DNA of 64,000 nt from Buxus sempervirens. Taxonomy: Eukaryota; Streptophyta; Magnoliopsida; Buxales; Buxaceae. The notes below the pieces were generated by a model. The model saw nothing but the letters and a program-made list of their open reading frames with translations, ran no database searches and had not been told where the DNA came from. Shown one piece after another: positions 1 through 13,986 of this stretch. Position 1 is the first letter of the stretch. Each line of letters starts with the position of its first letter. The DNA lies in contig OX387192.1 in assembly GCA_947561395.2 (NCBI GenBank), positions 33,625,520 through 33,689,519 of the forward strand, in the 5' to 3' direction. The translations under genes were made by a program, and so were the position numbers.

Positions 1-945
1 TATCTATTTTTCTCTTTTCTGACCAAATCTTGAGGTTCGATTGCGATCGCAGTGGCCCAAGCCAACCTATCAAATTTGAATTCCTACCAGAACCCACATC
101 TTCCCCACTTCTTGTGACGGAATGCTTTATACATGAAAAGGAGGGGGCACGAAAAAATGATTGAAGGTAACGGGGAAGTACTTCGGAACGTTAGCTCGGA
201 GAATTTGCCCTTTTTTGAGGAAAACGACAGAAGTATTTGGTACCTTTTGATGCAAATATGTTTGGCTAAAGTTTGACTGGCGGCTTCATAATGGAATTCT
301 ACCAAAAGACGATTTTGCCATTAAACGGGGCTGACGGCAAAATAATTGATCAGTATTTCCTTTTTCGGACGAACTTTACCATTAAGTAAGATCGAGCATT
401 GGCTCTAAGATATGATACAACGGACGGTCGTTTACGTGTATGCGTCCGTTTATTACGTGTATGCGTCCGTTTATGTGTAATATTTACTTATAAACAATAT
501 GAAATCTTTTGTTATTTTTACCTAAAATGATCTTGCTGTGTCTATTAGATGTTGTCATGTGGAGCATCTCATAGTTAGTGTTCTTTTTTTTTATATGAGT
601 CCCACTTAAAACATTTATAATAATGGAAAAACATGATCGTGAGATGATGTCTCACAACCATAATAGGAACTAATTGAGGTAAAGGTATCAGAAGATTTCA
701 TCCTCTCATAAACCACTCAATCACACATGAAGTGGTTTCTTGCATTGAAAAACACCTTTTTTATACCTTAACTAAAAGGTTTAGATGCACTAATTTACAT
801 GTTAAGTGCACTTATTTATATATAAGGTGCATTAATTTTTATTTTTAAAAAAAACATTATTAACAAAGGTTTACAAGTAAGTCATCTAATTACAAGTGAT
901 TTTGGATGCACTAATTTACATGTTTGAATACACGGTATAAGATGC
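1..945. other. Intergenic, AT-rich, no gene seen
   Basis: No coding region or RNA gene is recognised here. Two small repeats are visible. A motif of about 22 bases (core acgtgtatgcgtccgttta) occurs about twice in tandem at 430-478. An exact 20-base direct repeat (gatgcactaatttacatgtt) lies at 784-803 and 905-924. The short open frames are AT-rich and look like chance. Confidence 0.6.
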
Positions 946-953
946 AATATTGT

Positions 954-1718
954 TAGGAGTGTTCACTGGGCAAGCTCAGGCAGATTCAAGCCGGGTTGGG
1001 TCGAAGGTCATTAGCTATATGGTCTTTGTTCAAGCCTATCCAACTATAAGATTGGGCATGTGACTTCATGAACAAGCACAGTCGATAGAAACACCTAGAA
1101 GTCCAAGCTCGACGAGCTATAGTCACTTATACATCTAATTTGCCACTTTAATACCCTTGCATCATATTTGGGCTCACAATTTAAGATTTTATTAACCCTT
1201 CAAAACACATCATCCCATAATCATCACAGACAGTTAAAATGTAAATATCAACCCACATCATGCTTTCATTTGAAGTGGTTTTTACAAATTATTTAACAAA
1301 TCACCTTTTTGTTGGACACAAAAATATGTACATGGCATCACGAACACAATATGTACATTCAAAGATACACCAAAAAGAGTCATTCATGACCTCCAAATCT
1401 AATAGAAGAGTGATATGAGATAATGCAGTAGTTTGTGTAGAATTAGCAAAAAAACCTTGAAACTAAATAGGTTGTCTAGGATTAGTAAAATGTAAGTAAT
1501 AACATGTAGGCCATTATCATAATAGTATAGATCATCGCATCGGGTCGGGTCGAATTGGCCCAAAATTATTTATATATGACCAAACTTGTCTAAAAATAAT
1601 AAGTCTTTTCAAAATCAAGCACGGCCAACCATATGTCCAATAGATGTATGGCCAAGCCAGTCCAAGAGCGGGTTGGTCATCTCGAGCTGGATGGATTACC
1701 CAATCATGAACACCCCTA
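954..1718. mobile_element. hAT-type MITE (non-autonomous), 765 bp
   Basis: The ends are inverted: TAGGAGTGTTCA at the left and TGAACACCCCTA at the right (11 of 12 match), the usual plant hAT terminus. The flanking 8-mers are AATATTGT (946-953) and ACTAATGT (1719-1726), 6 of 8 identical, as expected for an old 8-bp hAT target duplication. The interior has no transposase frame. It is rich in inverted blocks of the gggttgggtcg / cggcccaa type. Confidence 0.6.
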
Positions 1719-1726
1719 ACTAATGT

Positions 1727-3500
1727 TTAACATGTTCAAGATTTAAAAGATGTTATGTGATTTTTTAAAAAGTAAGAAGTGAAAAAAAAAGGGTATTAAA
1801 GTTGTTTAGAAAAAAAATAATCTTGTTTTGGCATGTTATCCATATGTATATATAATATATTTATACACATAAATTTAGAGAATGAAATTGAGAGGGGTAC
1901 TTAAAGCACAAAAGAACAAAAAACAAAAGTAGCAGACTTTAACAAAGATTAGCCTCCTTTATGACTTTATGTCGTCAGGACTTTAAACATTGCGTGTGCT
2001 ACAGTGGAACTGGGCCTTTAAACACACATATCCAATATCCTCACTACTCCCTCCTCAGAGGAGCGGACTGGTGGAGTCTGGAGTGGAATCATAGCAGCAA
2101 GCGGGGGAAGATGCGAATGAATCATGGATGGGCTAAACTAAACAAACAAAAAATTGCAAAATAATGCTTATGTGGTGGGGACCCACCACACGCACTCCTC
2201 CTCCTCCTCCTCCTTAGCTCTTGTTTGGGGAAAAGAGACCTGACGGACGTGCCTCCTCTACTTCCTCCCCCCCAAAAACATCCCCTCTCTTGTCCTCCGT
2301 TTTCATGCCCAAACAAAACAGGCCCATCCATCCATTTGTCTCCTCCAATTATATATAGTCCATTTCAAAACAAAACATAACATGCCCATACCCCCCGGCC
2401 CCCCCTCTCCTCTCTCTCTCTCTCTCTCTCTGCTGAGGGATAATGATTCCCTGTAATTATTATCCATTGTAGCTTCGTGCAGAGGCAAGGAAAAAAAATT
2501 CCATCACTGCCGTCCGTCTCATTGTGCTCGTGGCACGGTCACAGTATCTCATCAAGGTACGATATCCGCCATTCGATCAACCAACAGACACATTTGTTTG
2601 TACGCTTCAAATTGACAGGCAATGCATATCCATCACACACACACACACAAAAAAAATAATGCAATCACAACCGTCCAATTTATTGTGGGCTCCATCCCGA
2701 GAGACCAAAGGTTCAAAACTGAGATTTTCTCTATAGTGGGACCCACCAAATGTTTGAAAGGGAGTTGCAAGGACAAAAGATGGTTGAAATATGCTTATTG
2801 TTGGGAGAGAGTTGATGTAAGCAAATCAGATGATGTTAGTTACCAACGTCACTCAGATCACGCACACTTCTTGGCAGTTTAATAATTTAGTAGCTCGCGA
2901 TGTACTAAATCATGCCTTGAATCCAAAATAAACAAAAATTAAGTAACGGACGTGGGCCACCCGTTTTATCGTCCCCTCAATCGACCGTTGTATCCACCTC
3001 GGCGTTGGACCCGTCTTGGCCATCAGAGGTTTTGGATGCTTGTATAGATAGCGCAGAGAGAGAAGGGGTGTGCAGGTTCGAATTATTCTTCTTCGGTGTA
3101 TGATTGCTTTTGATCCTTAGTCGGGGGTTCTGTTGGACTCTCTTTTTTCTCTCTCTTTTGTGTACTTCTAAAATGGTATTTTTAAGTCTCTCTTGTTGCA
3201 TCCCCGAGGCTGTGCCGATCGGTACAGAACAAGAGATGGAGAGGAGAGAGGAGGGAGAGAAGCCATTTAAAAAGCAACGCAGGCCCCTCACAAGCCTTCC
3301 ACACTTTTTTGTTGTTAAATCTCACAAGCCTTTTACACGTGATAAAGAAAACACCAAAAGCAATTGCATGCGTGTATGGGATTCATCAGCTCTCTCTCTC
3401 TCTCTCTCTCTCTTAATCCCCGCAAATCTATCTTTTCATCCCACTTTCGTTTCTGGTTTTCATCCTTCACGTTATTTGGCAGCTAGCTTTTGAGCTTTGC
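1727..3500 (+). promoter_or_regulatory. Upstream and probable promoter region of AGO10
   Basis: No protein gene is recognised. The stretch becomes pyrimidine-rich toward AGO10, with (CT)n tracts at about 2408-2431 and 3390-3413, a common feature of plant core promoters and leaders. A weak TATA-like tttaaaaa lies near 3267. No transcription start can be fixed from sequence. The region 3500-4291 is probably 5' leader and may contain a leader intron: a gtgagt donor near 3719 and a tttccag acceptor near 4171 would fit. An upstream ATG occurs at 3569. Confidence 0.35.
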
Positions 3501-4291
3501 TTTGCTCTTCATGATTAATTGAAGAGCACCGGCTGCGGCGGATCAAATCTCGAGTTACCTTGTCTGTCATGGCTGCGCGCGGAGTGGACGATGGGTTTCA
3601 AATTTTGAGTTCCGTGGAGTTTCTTTGGTATATTCTTGTTTGTTTTCTTTCACAGTCTTTGTTGTTTCCTTTTACCCGTTTGGCAGGAAGCTTGGTTTTT
3701 ATGAGTCGGTGAGTTTTCTTGTTTGAACCTCGGTTTTGTTTTTTTCCTAGCGTTCTGGTCTGTTTTCTGGAAAGATAAGTGCTCAAAGTTTGGATTCCCA
3801 TAATGATTTTGTTGAAATTTTTGGTTTGTGTCTGAATTGTTTTGTTAGTTTCAAAATGATTCTTTAGGGACAGAAAGCTAAGAATCATGGGGTAAGACTG
3901 TAAGAGAATGCTTTTTCCTTCTGGGTGTTTGTCTGCTCTGATTTTCTTTCCTCCTCATCATCCCTTCTAGTTTCATGGTTATTTGGTTTTGCGAAGAAAC
4001 GGCATGCTTGTACCCTGCATTAAAGAATGCGGCTTTCTCTATTCCCCTTTTCCCCTCCATTTTCAAAGCAGTGGTGCGCTATCATCGTCATCACTACCAT
4101 CTATTTATGTGTCTTGCAATCATAGTAATATTGCTGACATTTCTTTCTTCCTTCTGTTTCTGGATTTCCAGTATTGATAGCCTGCAACTTGTAAGAGAGG
4201 AGTAGAGAACAGGAGAAGGCAGTGTGTGTGCTTTTGGCGAAGGTTTTGTTGTTTTCTACTAGTTTGTTTGCTGCAATCACTTTCGACAGCC

Positions 4292-7200
4292 ATGCCTATA
4301 AGAAAAATGAAAGATAGTTCGGAGCAACACCTTGTGATCAAACCCCAAGTACAAACCTCCATGAATCCAGTCCAGAAGACCCCCAAAACTTCTCAGAATG
4401 GCAAAAGCCCACCTCCTCAAGAACCCCAGGACACTGAACTCCATAATCACAAATCAGCTACTTCAAAAAACAGAGGAAGAAGGAGAGGGAGAGGAGGCCG
4501 GAAATCTGATCAAGCCGACTTACCTCTGCGACCCAGTTCCCGCCCTTGTACTATGGCTAGTAAGCCGGTTTCCTTGCAACTGGACAAAGCCGTATCTGCT
4601 GAAATTCGAAATGGGTATATGGAGAATGGAGGTCACGCGTGTGACGCCGAGATGGCCTTTCCTTCTTCAAGCAAATCTCTGAGGTTCGCCCCAAGGCCTG
4701 GTTATGGCCAAGTTGGGATAAAATGTTTAGTAAAAGCTAACCATTTCTTGGCCGAATTACCGAGCAAGGACCTGAACCAGTATGACGTAAGTTATCTCCC
4801 ATGGTGCTTCTCTTTTCTCCAAGCACTACGGAATCATTTTCGTCCTAGCATTTAATTTGGGCCTTTTTCTTTCCCTTTCTGACCTTAAATTTTGTTTGTA
4901 ATTTGGTCTTGATCTTAAACTCTTCTATTGAATCCAACTGAAAATTAAAGAGGTTCCCCCCTTATTAAAATTCTTTTTGTCTTTGTTTTCCCTGCAAGCA
5001 TTGATGGGATTTTATTCTTTCCTTAAAAAATATTCTTATTGTATTTTCTTTTGTTGTTTTGGTTTTTGTTTTTCTTTATACAGTCTCATCCTTGGTGTCT
5101 ACTGCAGGTGACCATAACTCCTGAAGTTTCAAGAACCGTGAACAGAGCTATTATGGCAGAGCTTGTGAAACTGTACAAAGAATCTGAGTTGGGAAGGAGA
5201 TTGCCTGCCTATGATGGAAGAAAGAACCTGTACACAGCTGGAGAACTTCCCTTCACATACAAGGAGTTTAATATCAAGCTTGTGGACGAAGAGGACGGAA
5301 TCAATGGTCCGAAGTAAGAATTTCTCGCCATCTTTTCTTCCATAATTATTTTTGCCTATTTATTACTCGCGCCTTTTTCTTTTTCTTTTTTAATTTCTTC
5401 CCTTTCTTTCAGTCCTTGGGGTCACAGTTGATTTAATAGCACTATAAAAGAAAAGAGAACACAAAACAAATTTTTATTTTCATCTTATGTTGTGACTGTC
5501 TTACATTCCTCCAAGGAAAGTACATTACTTGGTTTTTGTGAATTTTTCAGAAGACAAAGAGAATATAAAGTGGTGATCAAGTTTGTCATGCGAGCAGACT
5601 TGCATCATTTGAGCCAATATCTAGCTGGTAAGCATTCAGATGTTCCACAGGAGGCTCTTAAAATTCTTGACATTGTTCTAAGAGAACTCTCAATCAAGAG
5701 GTATGGTTTTCTTTAGAGAGTTTATGAAGTCATTGATATCAATTCACAGTTAAATTAAAGTCACCCTTTCTGAGTTCTAAGTTGTCTCACAATTGCATAT
5801 TAAGGTATTGCCCTGTTGGACGATACTTGTTCTCTCCTGACATAAGGACACCAAAACGGCTTGGAGAGGGTTTGGAGTCGTGGTGTGGGTTTTATCAGAG
5901 TATAAGGCCTACCCAGATGGGATTATCCTTAAATATTGGTAAGCATGAACCTCCTCCTGTCCCCTAATATTACCAAAAATTTAATACTCATCTTTTTTTT
6001 ATTTTATTCACTACCCTTCTTTTTCATAGATATCTCTTCAGCACCATTTATTGAGGCTCTACCTGTAATTGAGTTTGTTGCTCAGCTTTTAGGCAAGGAT
6101 GTGATGTTGAGGCCCTTGTCTGGCTCTGAGTGTGTAAAGGTAATGTTATTTACTTTGGTGATGGATCATGAATTTAAAAGAAACAAACAAGGGAAAAATA
6201 AGAAAAAAAATTTCCTGGCTATTTATCTTAGTTTATTAAGCTTCTTCTTTGGGTAATATTAGATAAAAAAGGCTCTTAGAGGAGTGAAAGTTGAAGTAAC
6301 ACATAGAGGGAATGTGCGAAGAAAGTATCGGGTTTCTGGATTAACATCGCAGCCTACTAGAGAACTCATGTAAGAAGCTTTTCTCTTTCACTCTTATAAT
6401 ATCTTGATGTAAACATCATGAAATATTTTATGATGATATAACTTAAAATAAAATTATTAAATTTATTTGACCATTATATTGTATGAGAATCCCTGGAATC
6501 AGGCTTTGGCAGGACCTCCACTAGGTTATGGTATTTTCTTAAATTGTACAAAAATCAGATAATATTAGTCAAATCTGATATATAGGTGATGCAGTGGTTG
6601 ATTCAACTTGTATTTTCTCTTGCATTTTCAACGTATAGTCCTATAAAATGAGAATTTGGAACCAGATACTTGTGTAAATTATGCATAAGTGGATAGATGA
6701 GTGAACTTTGGTATATATGATGGTTACTAAACAGCATATCCTCTACCCCCCTCCCCTCTTCCTCTGATGGCCTTGTTTAGGTTTCCTGTTGATGATAACT
6801 CAACCATGAAGTCGGTTGTTGAATATTTTCAAGAGATGTATGGCTTCACTATTCAAAATACACATCTTCCTTGCCTTAAAGTTGGGAACCAAAAAAAGGC
6901 AAATTATTTGCCAATGGAGGTTAGTACTGCTTTTGTGCTGATGTAACTTTTACAAAATTGTTTTTCCTAAGGGGATGAATCTAAATCTGTTGCTTCCAGG
7001 CCTGCAAAATCGTTGAGGGTCAACGTTATTCCAAAAGGTTGAATGATAAACAAATTACTGCACTCTTAAAAGTTACTTGTCAAAGACCCAGAGATCGAGA
7101 AAATGAAATTCTGCAGGTATACTTGTCTTCTGTTTTGTTCATTTCTTTCTTTGTTCTTTTTGATAGAAGTATTAAGGAGAACAAGTTATTCATGGTAGGA

Positions 7201-10200
7201 ATTGTATTGAATAATATATAAATAAATTCAGCAGAAGTTATATTTGTCTTACGACTGGGTTATGTGGGCATATGATTTTGACTTCCGCTTTAGGATGAGA
7301 AGATGTAGTTTTATTGCTTCATTTTGAGCATGGAATCTTTTTTTGACATCTTCTGTTAAGAAAATTACAGACCCCTGAATCTGTGGAATGCTATGGCATT
7401 TTGAAATGTCTTGAGCTTGAGTGCTTTCCTAAGTTAGAATAACAAACCCAGTTAAGTCTCGACATGAACTCTTCCTATATCCTGTCCGCATATGTTAGGT
7501 CTGTATTTTTGAAAAACCTCAAATTATAGGATTACTTTTATTTTTTAATGAGCTTTGTTCATTTTTAGTGGTCACTTGCATTTATTCTTGTTATTGACAA
7601 GTCTATGTACATAAAGCTGTCACTTATGTTCTTTAAACATTCAAACGCTTATACAGACAGTTAAACATAATGCCTATGATCAAGACCCATATGCAAATGA
7701 ATTTGGAATCAAAATCAGTGAAAAGCTAGCTTCGGTTGATGCCCGGATTCTTCCTGCCCCGTGGGTAATGTTGTAACTCATTCAACCCCTTACCTTCCAC
7801 TCAGATAAAATACTTGATGTCAACCTCACTGACCATTTTTGTTTACATGAAAATTTCCTGCAGCTGAAATATCATGATGCTGGGAAAGAAAAGGACTGTT
7901 TGCCTCAAGTAGGTCAGTGGAATATGATGAATAAGGTATTATTCCTTAATGCTTCTGAGTGCATTTTACTTTTGCCTGTGAAACACCTACAATTGTTATT
8001 TGTTTCCTCTAGACACTTTGATTCTACCAGCCTGCCACTCATGCCTGCATTAAAACAGTTCTACATGATATTACACTTGAATGGCTTCTCAGTTTGGTTG
8101 AGAATATAAAAGCAGCCATCCTGTTAACTGATCCTCTGACCCCGTTTTATTTTATGTTGGATTTTGAGTTTCACATTATTATTATGTTAGTGCATAACCT
8201 CCCTCCCTACCTTGTTTTTGGTCTTTTCTTTCTCTTTTGTTTTTTCCCCCAACCAACCTAAAGAAGTCAAAATAGTCCTTTTATGATTGCCATTTATTCA
8301 AATTTAACTTATTATTTTCCTTCCATTATATCTTTTTGTTCCTATGTCACCCAAATAAAAGCTCTTTTTTCCCTAAATTTCCTCCTTTATTTATGCCTCA
8401 AGTTTGAGCAAGAAATGTTAAGGTTTGTATCAATTATTATTAATTTAACTTATTATTTTCCTTTCTTGGTCTGGCTCCTCAAAAAACAGAAAATGATCAA
8501 TGGAAGCACTGTCAGCCGGTGGGCTTGTATTAACTTCTCACGGAGTGTTCAAGAGAGTGTAGCTCGTGGCTTTTGTAATGAGCTGGCTCAGATGTGTCAA
8601 ACATCTGGCATGGTAGCTTTCTCTGATTATCAAGTCTTGCTTTTCTTAAGCCTTATGTTAGATCATAATACCTTTGTGTCTTTTAATAGATGAAGCAGCT
8701 CAAAGTTTTGCTACTAATATGAGCCAGCAATGGTTTTTTTCCCTCTCCTTTGAAGGAATTCAATCCTGAACCTGTAATTGCAATATACACGGCAAAGCCT
8801 GAGCAAGTGGAGAAGGCTTTGAAGCATGTTTATCATGCATCTATGAACAAACTGAAAGGGAAAGAATTAGAGCTTCTATTAGTCATTTTGCCAGACAACA
8901 ATGGTTCTTTGTATGGTACGCAATTGTGCTTGTTCTCTGGTGGCTTCATTCACAAAGTCCAAATCTGAGTTTATTTGCATTTTTCAGGTGATCTCAAACG
9001 GATTTGTGAAACTGAATTGGGTTTGATATCACAATGCTGTCTTACAAAGCATGTCTTCAAGTTCAACAAGCAGTACCTGGCTAATGTATCACTGAAAATC
9101 AATGTCAAGGTACATAGTCCTTGTGATTATATAAATGAACACCACAGAATCTCACTTAACATATGTCATGAAAACATCCATGTATCCACTGATTTTTTCT
9201 GTTGCAGTTGGGGGGAAGAAACACTGTTCTCTTGGATGCTCTCAGCTGGAGGATACCATTAGTGAGTGATATACCAACCATAATATTTGGTGCAGATGTG
9301 ACCCACCCAGAGAATGGAGAGGACTCAAGCCCTTCAATTGCTGCTGTACATTTAACTAACCAACTTCATGTTTCCTTTTTTCCTTTCTTAATCATTCAGA
9401 GCCTTAAATTCTGCTTTTACTGTAGGTAGTAGCTTCTCAAGACTGGCCTGAAGTCACGAAGTATGCAGGACTGGTTTGTGCTCAAGCTCACAGACAGGAA
9501 CTCATACAAGACTTATACAAAACATGGAATGATCCTATCCGTGGTACAATTAGTGGTGGCATGATTCGGTATCAGAACTGTTTCTGAGTGATTTCTCTTG
9601 ACCTTTTTAGTGAAATCATGGTGTCCATTTCTTATTCCCTTTTTACTGCAGGGATCTATTGGTTTCATTCCGGAAGGCAACAGGACAAAAGCCTCAGAGG
9701 ATAATATTCTATAGGTCAGCGAAGCTGTTTAAAATTTTCTATATAAAATGAGAAAGTCTTTCAACTGTTCGGACATGTAACAGCACTGATTCTGGATGCT
9801 GGACAAGCTGCAGAAAGCAAACACTATAACTAGAATTCTTATACTGTTAAATTTTATTATAAAATATACATTTGTATTTGGTCAGTAAAATCATCAATAT
9901 GAAAAGTAGTCCTTTAATTACACCTTTAGGCATCATTTCATCGTACAAATTCGTTTAATATTTGAAGAAATACCATTTTTACACGCTCAATCTTGGCTTA
10001 ATCAACAAACCCAGTATCTTATAAACAGTCATTTGGGATTGGTGCAAAAACATAGAATTCTGTTGACAGACAAATAGACGTTGCATGCGTATAGCGATGT
10101 GCATATATTTGTGCACACAGGAATGTCTCTCTAGATACATAATACAAGTTGAAAAGATAATGCATTTGTTCAATCATAAAGTTTTATTCTTACCAGAAGT

Positions 10201-13200
10201 ACTGCTTACCAAGTGTAGAAATTACTTGACCAGGGATGGTGTGAGTGAAGGGCAATTTTATCAAGTTCTACTCTATGAATTAGATGCAATACGGAAGGTT
10301 TGTGTTAGTTTACTCTGTTTAATGTTCGTTAATTATTATTATTTATAAAGGAAAAACGTTTCAGCAACCATCGTGTACAGGCATGTGCCTCTCTTGAACC
10401 AAACTACCAGCCTCCAGTGACTTTTATTGTAGTCCAAAAGCGACATCACACCAAATTATTTTCTAACAACCACAAAGACCGCAGCAGCACAGACAAGAGT
10501 GGGAATATTTTACCAGGTAAAGTAAAACTGTGCTTGGCGAGAACTGCATTTATGATTCGTGTTTTCTGAAAATTTCTTACTTTTTTTTTCCTTTTAGGCA
10601 CAGTGGTTGATTCTAAGATATGTCATCCTTCGGAATTTGATTTTTACCTCTGCAGCCATGCTGGAATTCAGGTAAAACTTTTTTATCTGGTTATTCTATT
10701 GGAAGTCAAGAAAGTGATTAGAATATTTTTTTTCATTATGAGCATCCTCAATTCATACATTTGGACTACAGGAAACCAGAGGTGGAAATTTAATTTGTTT
10801 AATGTGGATTTCAATTCGTGTTTGGGTAAACGAGCCACAGTGGTATTGAGAACGATGTGGGAAAAGAAAAGGCACCTGATTACTATGATTCATGAGAATT
10901 ACTGTTCACACCCAGAGGGGTTATTAATTGTAATTCTCATGCTACAAAAGGATGCTATGTGTTTCACAAGGTGGTCTATTTAAAGGTGTAAGTGGGTACC
11001 TGACACCCGATAAAGCCGAATGGAACTGATTCCATATAATAGGGTCTGGTTCTAGGTTTGCAGACCCATTATGTAATTGGGTTTTGGTTTGGTTTTATAA
11101 AATATGGCACCATTAAGAATTGGGCATGGTTTTAAATATTGATTTTGAGAGAAATTTCACATACTCAAGGAAAATATTCTTATTTTGTGGTAAATCCTGT
11201 AAAATATTATACAAAAAATTTCAATATGAGGAAATATTGACATAAGGTAAACTTTGGTGCCCCTTTGACTAATTTCACCATATCTTAGAGATGGCTAAAA
11301 ACTATGGAACTAGTCATATTTGTTATAGTTCTTGGTTAACTATCAAGTATTGAGTCTCGTAGTTGTGAATAAGTTGTCAACTACTCTTTATATCCTTATA
11401 AATAAGGTAATTTCTCAATAAATAAAAGATTTTAATTTATTACTTGGATTACTTTTATGTTCAACAAATAATTATAATTTTTAGCAACTTGTTTAATAAA
11501 TACTGAATTTAGGATTTTTATTTTGAATTTTTTTTACATCAATTTTGAGTAGACATTCATTATGTCATAGATGTGGCACAAGTTAGTGGAGGTTTCCCCC
11601 CTAAAGAGGTATCATCACTTGAAATGATTAAATAACAACAAAATAAATAAATAAATAGATCAGCAATGGCAATAAGATAAGTTATGCATGTGAGTAGAAA
11701 ACTGACTTGATTCGTAACTAGCCTAAAATTGTGTTATAATATAGTCGGTTTGATTGACATGATATAGTATATCGGAAAAATATAACCTTTCCCACAACCC
11801 ATAACATTATTTTGGCTTGTTTAAGTCAATGTGTAGATGGTAGTAGTGCCTTTGGCTATCCTAAAACTGATCTGACTAGTCATTAGGGTTGGGTAAATTG
11901 TACTTAGACGTGTTATGAACCAAGCCATTCATTATTAGAACTCAACTAGTCTGACCCATTGCCATCTGGGACATAAAGTTTTAATATCTTTAGTGATTTG
12001 GGTAGTGGGTTTATACTGCGAACGTGGTTGATCCACCTAACAAACTTGATGCACATTTTAGTTAGACGGTCATGCTACAACCACCTGAGTCAATCACAAC
12101 CTTTAGTTAGGTGTTTCTGGTATAGATAAGCACTTATTTCGTCTCTCTCCTAATCAGCATAAAAGATAGGTATATACACCTTAGTCCATAGTGTTAACAG
12201 AAAACTAAAATTTCAGTGCTTATGAATCCAAAATCAAAAGATTTACATGTGCATCGCTATTCATATATATTTTTAAATTCTAGTGATCCAAGCATATCTT
12301 GAAGGCGTAAATTAAGATTACTTCTCTGATTTTCTAATGGACCAGAAAAATGTGTACTTTTGAATCCAAAATAATTTAACAGTATTTTCAGAAGCCAGAT
12401 TTCTGTTTTTCTGGTTGGATTCATATCACAAAAACTATGGGTACATTCTATTTGTGCTTTTTAATACTTTACTGATTTTGTAAAATTGAATACCACACTA
12501 AAAAATGAGTTTGTGAGAAATATTTATATGATCCAAAACTTTCCAAAATTAGAGTGTAAAATAGCTGATGAAATTTCAGATTTAGGTTTTAGTCTTTGAA
12601 ACCATATTTTCCGAAAGAAAAATTCAGAACCAGAACTTTGAAAGATGCATGGATTTTGGGAAATTAAAATGATGCAATACCAGCCTGACTAGGTCACATG
12701 CAGTGGAAACTGATCATTTGCAACCACTGTATGTGTGTTTTTTGGTAGAAATCTGTGTTGAATACCATACTATTCCTTTCCTTTGTGATCAAGTTTTGAA
12801 AGTATGTCTTTGAAATTGAACTTGATGATTATTGAATACAAGGGATACAACTTGAATTAGAGTCATATAATAATTGAATCTGGCTGAGGCACATGTTGGG
12901 GCTTTTCTTCCCTCAAGCCATATTCATGGCTGGTGAAAATTGGAAGTGAAAGCAACACCTAAATTGGGGACTTCCTCAAACTCAGTTTTCCATAGGAAAA
13001 TCATGATCAGGTCTCTAGTCTGGCTTTGGGCCCTCTTCCAAGGGTTTCAGTATATCTTGAATAGTTTGGATTGATGTGTTCATTGGCTCAAATGTAAGTC
13101 CTGTGTGTTTGTTATTTTGATAGGGGACAAGCAGACCAGCTCATTACCATGTTCTATGGGATGAGAACAATTTTACGGCAGATGGAATTCAGTCCTTGAC

Positions 13201-13986
13201 GAACAACCTCTGCTACACTTATGCAAGATGTACTCGATCTGTTTCTGTTGGTATGTCAAAGTTTTTACTCCCATTATTATTTTATTCTCTTTTGTTTGAT
13301 GTCCGACTCTAGCTCAATAACATCCTTGACGAAGAATGCTAAGCTTCTGTGTCAATTTAAAAAAAATGTTTACATTAATCTTCTTGACCATTATTCAATA
13401 ATTTTTGTGGAGAAAGCTGAATAAATTTATGGGGATATTGAATTAATCCAAGATATTTCATCCTGCTTGGTTTTTTGGTTAGTGTTATCATGTAGATCTG
13501 TTTAGCCCAAAATGTTTGCAAGGATTAGGAATTAAGAGTTTTAGCGTAGAACCAATAACTAGACAGATATATCTCTGCAATTACATGGTCTTCCGTGCAT
13601 AGTGAAACCTAGTGGAAGGACTTGGTCATGATTCTGGGGTGTTAAAGTGATCCCTCACCATGCATATCAGTTATATTGAAAACAAGATAGGCTCTAGATT
13701 TGTTTCATGGCTAAATTCTTTCTATTTGCAACATCTTATACTCTTTGTTCTGGAAATTATTTAACGTGGCAAAACTTGTGGTATTTGTCCAGTTCCCCCT
13801 GCCTATTATGCACATTTAGCAGCGTTTCGAGCTCGATTCTACATGGAACCAGATTTGGAAGAGATTGAGTCAACAGGCGATGGTGTTAGTCGAGTGGCCC
13901 GAGCTCCGCGGGCAGGTGGGGTGTCTGTTGTCCGTCCATTGCCAGCACTCAAAGAGAATGTGAAGAGAGTAATGTTCTACTGCTAG
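4292..13986 (+). CDS. AGO10: Argonaute 10 (ZWILLE/PINHEAD), complete, 21 coding exons
   Basis: Small-RNA-guided Argonaute. Known AGO10 proteins sequester miR165/166 to protect HD-ZIP III transcripts in shoot meristems. The start [11 protein letters not shown] matches the AGO10 N-terminus. Exons: 4292-4786, 5108-5313, 5551-5700, 5805-5938, 6030-6139, 6263-6369, 6781-6919, 7000-7116, 7657-7764, 7864-7935, 8490-8612, 8756-8915, 8988-9109, 9208-9345, 9426-9568, 9652-9714, 10234-10297, 10381-10516, 10598-10671, 13124-13250, 13793-13986. They sum to 2,982 bp, or 993 aa (Arabidopsis AGO10 is 988). Visible parts are an Arg/Gly patch at residues 61-71, PAZ at about 335-450, and MID/PIWI at about 560-950. 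The slicer tetrad looks intact: D711 (GADVTH), E752 (HRQELIQD), D797 (YRDGVSEG) and His in AHYH at 894-896. The C-terminus VKRVMFYC is typical. Small oddities are one Ser missing in PEVSRTVNR and one Ile missing in [10 protein letters not shown]. Intron 19 is unusually long at 2,452 bp. Confidence 0.96.
10672..13123 (+). other. Long AGO10 intron (2.45 kb)
   Basis: This intron lies between the exons ending ...HAGIQ and starting GTSRPAHYH. It is much longer than the other AGO10 introns, and its interior resembles expanded repeat-derived DNA. A hAT-like end (ggtgtaagtgggtacctga at about 10984) is visible, but I could not find a matching partner end. No coding frame of note was seen. Confidence 0.5.

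Noticed and set aside
3569..3720. Upstream ATG and possible uORF in the AGO10 leader
   Set aside because: The transcription start and leader introns cannot be placed, so it is unknown whether this ATG is in the mRNA.
10984..11010. hAT-like terminus inside the long AGO10 intron
   Set aside because: No matching inverted partner or target duplication was found, so no element is called.
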